Source: Loktanella sp. D2R18
Lineage (GTDB): Bacteria; Pseudomonadota; Alphaproteobacteria; Rhodobacterales; Rhodobacteraceae
Length of the DNA stretch: 64,000 nt
NCBI RefSeq assembly: GCF_003318235.1
Contig: NZ_QOCG01000006.1
Location: 310,001-374,000 of the forward strand
Direction: 5' to 3'
The notes beneath the pieces are model-generated. The model had not been told where the DNA came from, made no database searches, and saw nothing but the letters and a program-made list of their open reading frames with translations. The position numbers and the translations under genes were made by a program. The stretch's first letter is position 1. The number at the start of each line of letters is the position of its first letter. Shown piece after piece: positions 56,555-64,000 of the stretch.

Positions 56555-56806
56555 ATGGCAATTCAGGCAGAAATTTGCACAGCATTGACGGTATTTTCAC
56601 CAACGGTTCTGGAAGTGATTAACGAAAGTGCGCAGCATGCGGGCCACGCAGGAGATGACGGGTCGGGCGAAAGCCATTGGCGTATTATGATCGCATCCGC
56701 ACAGTTTGATGACATGTCACGCATTGCGCGCCACCGTGCTATTCATGAGGCTTTGGGGCCGGATATTATCGGTCGCATTCATGCGCTCGCGATTGATATC
56801 AAGTAG
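56555..56806 (+). CDS. BolA family protein
   Basis: 83 aa. GSGESHWRIMIASAQFDDMSRIARHRAIHEALG (about 35-67) is the BolA/IbaG core with the conserved R-H-R region. BolA proteins work with monothiol glutaredoxins in iron-sulfur handling. It diverges from the J-domain gene and ends against the DUF4177 gene. Confidence 0.9.
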   Translation: MAIQAEICTALTVFSPTVLEVINESAQHAGHAGDDGSGESHWRIMIASAQFDDMSRIARHRAIHEALGPDIIGRIHALAIDIK

Positions 56807-57178
56807 CTACGCGTCTGCGTCACCTGCGTCATCTGATACGGGTTTCACGGGTGCGACTTCTTTCACCGGTTCGACCTTCGGCGCAGGCTTGGGAGGGGTA
56901 GGGGCTGCGACAACAGGCGCAGCCGCCGGTGTCGCTGGGCGTTGCGCTTTTTTGGCGCGCCGAAACACCAGCATGTTTTGGTAAACAGTGGTTTTGCCCA
57001 TCAGACCTTCTCGCTGCTCAGCAGGCAATGTGTCGGTGCGCATATAGTCCCAGCCATCGTTGGACATTTTGTTCATCTTTGTTTCAAGCGCGATTGCAAA
57101 CCGTTCTTCGGCGGTTCGCGCGCCTTTGGCTTTTATCCCGCGCGTTGGCGCCGGTACGACCATATATTCGTATGACAT
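56807..57178 (-). CDS. DUF4177-like protein with Pro/Ala-rich tail
   Basis: 123 aa. The N-terminal part (MSYEYMVVPAPTRGIKAKG...NKMSNDGWDYMRTDTLP) resembles DUF4177, and the last 40 residues are Pro/Ala/Val-rich. Function unknown. The LacI-type palindrome lies 28 bases upstream of its start. Confidence 0.75.
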   Translation of the reverse strand: MSYEYMVVPAPTRGIKAKGARTAEERFAIALETKMNKMSNDGWDYMRTDTLPAEQREGLMGKTTVYQNMLVFRRAKKAQRPATPAAAPVVAAPTPPKPAPKVEPVKEVAPVKPVSDDAGDADA

Positions 57179-57205
57179 TCCGTCACCCCTTTATTAGACC
57201 CCAAG

Positions 57206-57218
57206 TATTAGCGCTAAC
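57206..57218. promoter_or_regulatory. LacI-type operator palindrome upstream of DUF4177 gene
   Basis: TATTAGCGCTAAC, core TTAGCGCTAA at 57208-57217, identical over 13 bases to the site at 24533-24545. Confidence 0.5.
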
Positions 57219-57257
57219 GGTTCAGATTTCCAAGAGCCTAGCGCCATGATCACGCGT

Positions 57258-58772
57258 CTATGATCCCAGCTTGGCTGCAACAATTTTATTCACGGCTGCT
57301 GGGTTGGCCTTGCCGCCCGTGGCTTTCATGACCTGACCGACAAACCAACCGGCCAACTTGGGGTTGGCCTTTGCCTTTTCGACCTGTGCAGGGTTGGCCG
57401 CGATGATTTCATCGACGGCGGCTTCAATCGCGCCCGTGTCAGTGACCTGCTTCATCCCTTCGGTTTCGACGATCTCTTCTGGATCGCGGCCGGTGGTGTA
57501 GCAAATTTCAAAGACGTCTTTGGCGATTTTTCCTGAAATCACATCGGTTTTGATCAAGGCGATGATCTGGCCCAACTGCGCGGCACTGACCGGACTGTCG
57601 TCGACTGACTTATCATCATCTTTTTTCAAACGGCCGAACAATTCGTTGATCACCCAGTTTGCGGCCAGTTTCCCGTCGCGCCCTTCGGCGACCTGTTCAA
57701 AGTAGGCGGCGTTGTTCACTTCGGCGGTCAGGACTGACGCGTCATAATCAGACAGTCCAAAATCTGCGATAAACCGGGCCTTTTTGGCGTCAGGCAGTTC
57801 GGGCAATGAGGCCGCGATATCGTCTACCCATGCTTGTTCGATTTCGAGCGGCAGAAGATCTGGATCCGGGAAGTAGCGGTAGTCATGCGCCTCTTCTTTG
57901 GACCGCATAGAGCGCGTTTCGTTTTTATCCGCATCATAAAGACGTGTTTCTTGCACCACCTCTTTGCCATCTTCGAGAAGGGCAATCTGGCGACGTGCCT
58001 CAACATCGATCGCGGCTTGAATAAACCGGGTCGAGTTCATGTTCTTGATTTCGCAACGCGTTCCCAAATGGCTAAAGTCTTGGGTCGCTTGGTATTTTTC
58101 GTAGTCGCCCGGACGGCAGATCGACACGTTCACATCCGCACGCATGTTGCCGTTTTGCATGTTGCCGTCGCAAGTGCCCAGATAGCGCAGGATTTGACGC
58201 AGTTTCAGCACATAGGCTGCGGCTTCTTCGGGGCCGCGAATATCGGGACGGCTGACGATTTCCATTAGGGCAACGCCGGTCCGGTTCAGGTCCACGAACG
58301 ACATATTCGGGTCCATATCGTGGATCGACTTTCCTGCGTCCTGTTCAAGGTGGATGCGTTCAATCCGCACATTGCGCGCAGTGCCGTCGCCCATTTCGAC
58401 CAGGACTTCGCCTTCGCCCACAATCGGGTGGTAGAGTTGCGAAATTTGGTAGCCTTGGGGCAGATCAGGGTAGAAATAGTTTTTGCGGTCAAAGGCAGAT
58501 GTCAGGTTGATTTCTGCTTTCAGGCCAAGCCCGGTGCGCACGGCCTGCGCGACACAGGCTTCGTTGATAACGGGCAACATGCCGGGCATGCCTGCGTCAA
58601 CAAACGCCACATTGCTGTTAGGTTCTGCCCCAAAAAGGGTTGATGCGCCGGAAAACAGTTTCGCTTTGGTCGCCACCTGTGCGTGTACTTCCAGCCCGAT
58701 CACAAGTTCCCAGTCGTGCTTGGCGCCTGCGATTACTTTTGGGGTCGGCGTTTCATAAGTCAGGTCGAGCAT
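57258..58772 (-). CDS. gatB: Aspartyl/glutamyl-tRNA amidotransferase subunit B
   Basis: 504 aa. Forms GatCAB, which amidates Glu-tRNA-Gln and Asp-tRNA-Asn. [13 protein letters not shown] (about 21-33), the block [19 protein letters not shown] (about 89-107) and the C-terminal GatB/YqeY domain ([24 protein letters not shown]) are present. The ATG at 58772 follows AAAGGA by 7 bases. gatA and gatC are not in the window. Confidence 0.96.
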   Translation of the reverse strand: MLDLTYETPTPKVIAGAKHDWELVIGLEVHAQVATKAKLFSGASTLFGAEPNSNVAFVDAGMPGMLPVINEACVAQAVRTGLGLKAEINLTSAFDRKNYFYPDLPQGYQISQLYHPIVGEGEVLVEMGDGTARNVRIERIHLEQDAGKSIHDMDPNMSFVDLNRTGVALMEIVSRPDIRGPEEAAAYVLKLRQILRYLGTCDGNMQNGNMRADVNVSICRPGDYEKYQATQDFSHLGTRCEIKNMNSTRFIQAAIDVEARRQIALLEDGKEVVQETRLYDADKNETRSMRSKEEAHDYRYFPDPDLLPLEIEQAWVDDIAASLPELPDAKKARFIADFGLSDYDASVLTAEVNNAAYFEQVAEGRDGKLAANWVINELFGRLKKDDDKSVDDSPVSAAQLGQIIALIKTDVISGKIAKDVFEICYTTGRDPEEIVETEGMKQVTDTGAIEAAVDEIIAANPAQVEKAKANPKLAGWFVGQVMKATGGKANPAAVNKIVAAKLGS

Positions 58773-58845
58773 CTGCGCATCCTTTGGCAAGTTTGAAAGC
58801 TGTCTAAAAGAACCGGGGCCGGGCTTCAAGACAACAAGGCTGCGA

Positions 58846-59715
58846 TCAGTCCGCTTGCGGCCACTTTAACCAAGGACGCGATGTGGTGACCATATTTACG
58901 GCAGGCGCGTCTTTGCCGCCAAGCGCAAGCGTGGCTTTGCGCAAGAGCGCGATTCCCGCTTCGGGGTTTTTCGGGATCGCACTGGCCGAGATCGGTTCAC
59001 CAATCTCAACATGGAAAGGTTGCTTGGATTTGTTCAGCGTCTCGTGAAACAGGGTGATGTCGCGCAGGGTCGGATGCAACGCGTCAAACAGATAAAACAG
59101 GGCCGAATTGCGCGCTTGGATGTTCACCGGGATCACCGGGATATCAAATTTGCGTGCAAGCATTGCCGCCGATGCCATCCATGGCCGCTCGTAAAGCCGC
59201 AGCCCGCGCCGTTTGGCTAAGCGACCCGAAGGAAAAATCACCCCCATGCGCCCGGCATTGGTCGCCTTGCGCACATAGGCCATGGTTGCGCGTGTCTTGG
59301 CGTGGCAGCGTTTTTCGACCCGCCATTCCACCGGGGCGATCATTTCGTCCATCTGCGGCAGCACCCGCAAAATATCGCTGTTGGCAAAGAAATACGTATC
59401 ACGCCGTACTTTGGCCAAAAGGTGGTTCAAGATGATTCCATCGGCGATCCCCGTGGGGTGGTTGGCCACCACCAATGCGGCACCATGCGCGGGCAGGTGC
59501 CCTAAACCGCGTGCAGTGACCGATTGCGCCAATCGGGCACCCATCTGATCCATGATCGCGGGGGCCGGGGTCTGCGCAAAGGTTCGCGCGATTTCAAGCG
59601 TCGTGTCGTAAGATAGTATACGGTGCAACCCGGTACGCATGATCTTGGTGCCGGGGCGGTCTTTGTAAAGCCAAGGCGCGCGCTCGGCGATCAGTGGTTG
59701 AATGCGATGTTCCAT
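58846..59715 (-). CDS. PlsC-type phospholipid/ornithine-lipid acyltransferase
   Basis: 289 aa. The acyltransferase motif NHPTGIADG (about 84-92, HxxxxxD) and the motif-III-like [11 protein letters not shown] (about 160-170) are visible; the sequence of the domain suggests the LPLAT superfamily. Substrate (lysophosphatidate or lyso-ornithine lipid) cannot be decided. One or more hydrophobic stretches may associate it with the inner membrane. Confidence 0.85.
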   Translation of the reverse strand: MEHRIQPLIAERAPWLYKDRPGTKIMRTGLHRILSYDTTLEIARTFAQTPAPAIMDQMGARLAQSVTARGLGHLPAHGAALVVANHPTGIADGIILNHLLAKVRRDTYFFANSDILRVLPQMDEMIAPVEWRVEKRCHAKTRATMAYVRKATNAGRMGVIFPSGRLAKRRGLRLYERPWMASAAMLARKFDIPVIPVNIQARNSALFYLFDALHPTLRDITLFHETLNKSKQPFHVEIGEPISASAIPKNPEAGIALLRKATLALGGKDAPAVNMVTTSRPWLKWPQAD

Positions 59716-59765
59716 CTTTGCAGATTACAAAGCGCGCGTAACGGTTGTGCGACACGAATAGGCCC

Positions 59766-62318
59766 TTAGCCCAAGATACGGGTCACCATTTCCGTGGTGT
59801 CGCGCGACAGATTTGGCGTCTGCGCGATGCGCGTCAACGCGGCGCGCATCTTGTCTTGCCGGTCGGTATCATAGCGTGTCCACGTATCAAATGATGTGAT
59901 CATCCGCGCGGTGGTCTGCGGGTTGATCGGGTCAAGCTTGATCAGCCAATCTGCCAGCAAGTCATAGCCTGCGCCCATCGGCGCATGGAACCCCGCTGTA
60001 TTCGCCTTGAGCGCGCCAAATACCGCCCGGAACCGATTAGGGTTTTTCATGGTAAACGCCGGGTGCTTTGTCAGTTTGGCCGCCACGCTGGCCGCGTCAT
60101 CAGGGCTGGCGCAGCTGACTTGCAACCCGAACCATTTATCCATGACAAGCCGATCCTGTTGCCATTGGGCGGCGAATGCGGCGAGCTCATCAACACCTTT
60201 GCCGATTTTGAGCAAAGCCGCGAGCGCGGCAATTTGTTGGGTCATATTGTCGGCTTGCGCATATTGCTGCGTCGCTTGTTTGCCGCCGTCAAGTTTTGAC
60301 ATTAGCGCCAAAACCCGATTCCCAAGCGCGCGTTTGCCTGCGCTGATCGCGTCGGGGGTATAGGCACCAGTCACTGTCATCGCCGCGTAGATGCGCGGCA
60401 ATGTGTCTTGCAAATGCTGGGCGATATGAAGGGTCAGCGCCTCATGGGTGCGCGCAATAGCTGTCGGATCCGGGGTGTGGCCCGCGTCGACCAAGGCTTG
60501 GGCTGTGTCTTCTTGGCTGGGCAGGGTCAGGACAAGTGCGCGAAAGGCCGGATCAAGTTCATCATCGCGCAACACGGCGGCAAGCCCGTCCAGAAAAGCG
60601 CTATCAGGCGCTGTGTCATCGCGCAGCATGGCAATCAAAACATCCTGCGCCAAATTGCGCCCCGCGTCCCAACGGTTAAACGGGTCGGTGTCATGCGCAA
60701 GGAGGGTCGCACGTTCCGCCGCAGTTTGCGGGTGGTCAAGGATCACGGGTGCCGAAAAGTCGCGTAAAACCGACGGGATCGGTTTGTGTTGTAGCCCTTC
60801 AAAGGTGAAGGTTTGAGTTGCTTGCGTCAACTCAAGCACTTGGGTCGCTACGAGTTCTTGGCCAGCATGATCCAGCAAGCCCACTGCCACAGGGATCAGC
60901 ATTGGTGCTTTGTCCGACTGGCCCGGTGTCGGCGGTGTTTCTTGGGATAGGGTCAGCGTATAGGTGCCGTCTTTGAATGCGTCGCGCACGGTGACGCGCG
61001 GCGTGCCTGCTTGGCTATACCACAACGCAAATTGGGTCAGGTCGCGCCCGGTCGCATCGGTGAATACCTGTAGCCAATCTTCGATTGTGGCTGCATCGCC
61101 ATCGTGCCGGTCAAAATAAAGATCAAGCGCCTTTTTATAGGCATCATCCCCGACCAGCCGTTTCAGCATCCCGATGATTTCGGCGCCTTTTTCATAAACG
61201 GTGACCGTGTAGAAATTGTTAATCTCGACAAAACTGGCGGGCCGGACAGGGTGGGCTAATGGGCCGCCATCCTCGCGGAATTGATGCGCGCGCAGGACCA
61301 GTGCATCATCGATGCGTTTGACCGCATGGCCGCGCATATCCCCGGTGAATTGCTGATCGCGAAATACGGTCAGCCCTTCTTTCAGACAAAGTTGGAACCA
61401 ATCGCGGCAGGTAATGCGGTTGCCGGTCCAATTGTGAAAATACTCATGCGCGATGATCGCTTCGATCCGTTCGAAATTCGCATCCGTCGCGGTTTCTGGG
61501 CTGGCCAAAACAGCGGAAGAGTTGAAAATATTCAAGCCTTTGTTTTCCATCGCCCCCATATTGAAGTCATCGACAGCAACGATATTGAAAATATCTAGGT
61601 CATAGGCGCGCCCATAGACCTTTTCATCCCATTTCATCGAGGCCTTGAGCGCCCCCATCCCAAAGGCGCATTTCTTTTCATCGTCACCGGGCCGGACCCA
61701 AATATTCAGGGCGACATCGCGCCCCTCCATCGTGGTGAACTGGTCGGCATGGTTCACAAGATCGCCACCAACAAGGGCAAACAGATAGGCCGGTTTGGGC
61801 CAAGGGTCATGCCATTCGGCCCAACCGTCGCCTTTTGCGATAGGGTTGCCGTTCGACAAGAGGACGGGCAGATCACCTTCGACACGCACGGTAAATATCG
61901 CCATGACATCGGGACGGTCGGGGTAATAGGTGATTTTGCGGAACCCTTCGGCCTCGCATTGGGTGCAATACATGCCGTTGGACATGTAAAGCCCGTCTAG
62001 CGCGGTGTTGGCTTCGGGGGCGATTTCAACCTCAGCTTCAAACACGAAAGGCGCGTCAGGCACGGGGCAGGTCAGGCCGTTGGCGGTCACATCGGGGGTG
62101 ATCGCTTGCCCGTCAATCGTGGCCGCGATCAAACGCAGTTTTTCGCCGTGCAAGAAGAAGTCGCGCGATTGCGCATCTGGATTGGGCCGAAAGGCGATGC
62201 GCGACACCACCCGTGTCGTCGTGGGGGCGAGCTTGAACGTCAAATGCACGCTATCCACCAGAAATGCAGGGGCGGTGTAGTCTTTCAGGTAGATCGTTTG
62301 GGGGGCGTGGTTTGACAT
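59766..62318 (-). CDS. pepN: Aminopeptidase N
   Basis: 850 aa M1 zinc metallopeptidase of the E. coli PepN type. The exopeptidase motif GAMEN is at 255-259, the zinc site HEYFH at 291-295 with E314 (KEGLT) as third ligand. The remainder is the helical C-terminal half. SD AAGGA precedes the ATG. It diverges from glcB. Confidence 0.96.
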   Translation of the reverse strand: MSNHAPQTIYLKDYTAPAFLVDSVHLTFKLAPTTTRVVSRIAFRPNPDAQSRDFFLHGEKLRLIAATIDGQAITPDVTANGLTCPVPDAPFVFEAEVEIAPEANTALDGLYMSNGMYCTQCEAEGFRKITYYPDRPDVMAIFTVRVEGDLPVLLSNGNPIAKGDGWAEWHDPWPKPAYLFALVGGDLVNHADQFTTMEGRDVALNIWVRPGDDEKKCAFGMGALKASMKWDEKVYGRAYDLDIFNIVAVDDFNMGAMENKGLNIFNSSAVLASPETATDANFERIEAIIAHEYFHNWTGNRITCRDWFQLCLKEGLTVFRDQQFTGDMRGHAVKRIDDALVLRAHQFREDGGPLAHPVRPASFVEINNFYTVTVYEKGAEIIGMLKRLVGDDAYKKALDLYFDRHDGDAATIEDWLQVFTDATGRDLTQFALWYSQAGTPRVTVRDAFKDGTYTLTLSQETPPTPGQSDKAPMLIPVAVGLLDHAGQELVATQVLELTQATQTFTFEGLQHKPIPSVLRDFSAPVILDHPQTAAERATLLAHDTDPFNRWDAGRNLAQDVLIAMLRDDTAPDSAFLDGLAAVLRDDELDPAFRALVLTLPSQEDTAQALVDAGHTPDPTAIARTHEALTLHIAQHLQDTLPRIYAAMTVTGAYTPDAISAGKRALGNRVLALMSKLDGGKQATQQYAQADNMTQQIAALAALLKIGKGVDELAAFAAQWQQDRLVMDKWFGLQVSCASPDDAASVAAKLTKHPAFTMKNPNRFRAVFGALKANTAGFHAPMGAGYDLLADWLIKLDPINPQTTARMITSFDTWTRYDTDRQDKMRAALTRIAQTPNLSRDTTEMVTRILG

Positions 62319-62542
62319 GGGGGGTCCTTATGCTTTGTGCCGACGTTATGCCTGCATCTGACCCGCTGCAACCTAGGTTCGGCGGTGATTATCTTGCATT
62401 TCGAATAGGTGTATTTGGCGGCGCCTTGCTAATTGGTAAAAATATATTACCGCGTTTGTTGCTTACTTGATCCAACTGTTCTAACCATATCGGATGATAC
62501 ACCGTTGCTGCCTGCGCGCGGCAACCGACAGGGAGAGACGCC

Positions 62543-64000
62543 ATGACCGATCGGATCGAAAAGCACGGGTTGCAGGTCGCAACTGAACTTGCCCAATTCA
62601 TTGATGAAAAGGGGCTTGTTGGGACGGGCGTGAGCGCTGACGCGTTCTGGGCCGGTTTCGCTGATCTGGTCGCAGAAATGGGGCCGCGCGGGCGCGACTT
62701 GTTGCAAAAACGCGAAGATATGCAAGCCGCATTGGATGATTGGCACGTGACCAACCGCGGCGCGGGGCATGACGCCGCAGCCTATCAAAAATTCCTCGAG
62801 ACCTCTGGCTATTTGGTGCCAGAAGGCCCTGATTTCGCGATTGAAACCGTCAATGTTGACCCTGAAATCGCGACCTTGCCGGGGCCGCAATTGGTGGTGC
62901 CAATAACCAATGCACGTTTTGCGCTGAATGCGGCCAATGCCCGTTGGGGCAGCCTTTATGATGCGCTCTATGGGACTGACGCGCTGGGCGATTTGCCAAG
63001 CGGTAAGGGATATGACCCGGCACGTGGTGCGCGCGTGATTGCTTGGGGGCGGGCGCATCTGGATAAGGTTGCGCCGCTGGCTGATGGGTCTTGGGGGGAT
63101 ATTGCGGCCCTATCCGTTGTGGATGGGGTTTTGTCACCTGCGCTCGGTGATCCGCAGCAATTTGCAGGCCATAATGCCGATGCAGAGGTATTCTTGCGCG
63201 CCAACGGTCTGCTGATCAAAATTGTCGTCGATCCGACCAGTCCGATTGGCAGCGCGGATGCGGCCGGTATTTCCGATATCGTGCTCGAATCCGCCCTGTC
63301 CACCATCATGGATTGCGAAGATTCTGTTGCTGCGGTTGATGCAGAAGATAAGGTCGTCGCCTATACCAACTGGCTTGGCCTGATGCGTGGAGACCTTGAA
63401 GAAGAGGTCACAAAAGGCGGTCAGACATTTACCCGCAAGCTGAACCCAGATGTGCATTTCACAGCACCTGACGGTAGTGCGCAGACACATAAGGGGCGGT
63501 CGCTCATGTTGGTGCGGAATGTCGGGCATCTCATGACCAACCCCGCGATTTTGGACGCTGATGGGCATGAGGTTGGTGAAGGCCTGATGGATGCCGTGTG
63601 TACAACCTTGATTGCGATGCATGATCTGCAGCGCGATGGCGGCAATTCGCTGCATGGCTCCGTCTACGTCGTAAAACCCAAGATGCATGGCCCTGAAGAG
63701 GTCGCATTCGCTTGCGAAACCTTTGATCGGGTTGAGACTGTGCTGGGCTTGCCTGCAAATACCGTCAAGCTGGGTATTATGGACGAAGAGCGCCGCACAT
63801 CTGTAAACCTCAAGGAATGTATCCGCGCGGCCAAATCCCGTGTGGCCTTTATTAACACCGGGTTCCTTGATCGCACGGGCGATGAAATCCACACCAGCAT
63901 GGAAGCTGGGGCAATGGTCCCTAAGGGCGAAATGAAGGATAGCGCGTGGATCAAATCCTATGAAGATCGCAATGTTGATATCGGGCTGGCCTGCGGTTTG
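62543..64000 (+). CDS. glcB: Malate synthase G, 3' end outside window
   Basis: 486 codons are present and the frame is open at the right edge; the family is about 720 aa, so the C-terminal third is missing. Key blocks: [20 protein letters not shown] (about 247-266), [14 protein letters not shown] (about 321-334), [14 protein letters not shown] (371-384), [16 protein letters not shown] and [20 protein letters not shown]. It condenses glyoxylate and acetyl-CoA to malate in the glyoxylate bypass. An SD (GGGAGAG) lies about 6 bases upstream. The catalytic aspartate of the C-terminal part is not seen in the window. Confidence 0.96.
   Translation, partial: MTDRIEKHGLQVATELAQFIDEKGLVGTGVSADAFWAGFADLVAEMGPRGRDLLQKREDMQAALDDWHVTNRGAGHDAAAYQKFLETSGYLVPEGPDFAIETVNVDPEIATLPGPQLVVPITNARFALNAANARWGSLYDALYGTDALGDLPSGKGYDPARGARVIAWGRAHLDKVAPLADGSWGDIAALSVVDGVLSPALGDPQQFAGHNADAEVFLRANGLLIKIVVDPTSPIGSADAAGISDIVLESALSTIMDCEDSVAAVDAEDKVVAYTNWLGLMRGDLEEEVTKGGQTFTRKLNPDVHFTAPDGSAQTHKGRSLMLVRNVGHLMTNPAILDADGHEVGEGLMDAVCTTLIAMHDLQRDGGNSLHGSVYVVKPKMHGPEEVAFACETFDRVETVLGLPANTVKLGIMDEERRTSVNLKECIRAAKSRVAFINTGFLDRTGDEIHTSMEAGAMVPKGEMKDSAWIKSYEDRNVDIGLACGL

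Overview
The window looks like chromosomal DNA from an alphaproteobacterium of the family Rhodobacteraceae (Roseobacter group, Loktanella/Yoonia/Octadecabacter-like). The reasons are the gene orders (rluD-rpoH, mmcB facing a DUF6324 gene, murC-DUF2484-murB, ftsQAZ-lpxC-bamD-recN, cobS/cobT), a tRNA-His without an encoded G-1, clustered GANTC (CcrM-type) sites, and Rhodobacteraceae-style dispersed palindromes. No plasmid, prophage, integrase, transposase or CRISPR array was seen. Species-level assignment is not possible from this reading.

Layout. 1-1.1 kb: 5' part of a Tad-type vWA pilus-assembly protein. 1.4-5.5 kb: dnaG and rpoD, each preceded by a GANTC cluster. 5.5-10 kb: small membrane proteins, an HlyU-like protein, an iodotyrosine-deiodinase-like flavoprotein, a TPR-sulfotransferase and YjbQ. 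10.1-18.5 kb: the nrdR-ribD / ribE-orf-ribBX-ribH-nusB riboflavin block, split by an oppositely transcribed kpsS-kpsC capsule Kdo-transferase pair. 18.5-22.3 kb: a looser accessory stretch with an acetyltransferase, candidate small ORFs, mmcB, tRNA-His, a frameshifted gene with a C8 tract between two copies of a repeat, and a LysE exporter. 22.4-24.5 kb: rluD and rpoH. 24.6-26.8 kb: a Gfo/Idh/MocA oxidoreductase, a DUF4389 protein and a DUF900 lipoprotein.

26.9-44.1 kb is the division and cell-wall (dcw) cluster: murD, then a convergent HI0933-like flavoprotein and a CBM2-CARDB-RTX secreted protein with a stop at codon 3, then ftsW-murG-murC-DUF2484-murB-ftsQ-ftsA-ftsZ-lpxC-bamD-recN. The usual ddl gene is absent between murB and ftsQ; a 65-codon ORF sits there. 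Together these genes make and flip peptidoglycan precursors, build the Z-ring, start lipid A synthesis and insert outer-membrane proteins.

44.8-64 kb: a ClC chloride transporter, a DUF427 protein, aminopeptidase P, cobT-orf-cobS (cobaltochelatase), an ECF sigma/anti-sigma/fasciclin/MsrB/membrane-protein module lying between cobS and its usual partner dnaJ-bolA, a DUF4177 protein, gatB, an acyltransferase, pepN and the 5' two thirds of malate synthase G.

Most of the window is core genome. The points most worth a second look are the two disrupted genes (C8 frameshift near 20.9 kb; stop at codon 3 near 29.7 kb), the kps pair inside the rib block, the missing ddl, the ECF module within the cobS/dnaJ neighbourhood, a shared LacI-type palindrome at two unlinked promoters, and the GANTC clusters. 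No clearly novel multi-gene system was identified.
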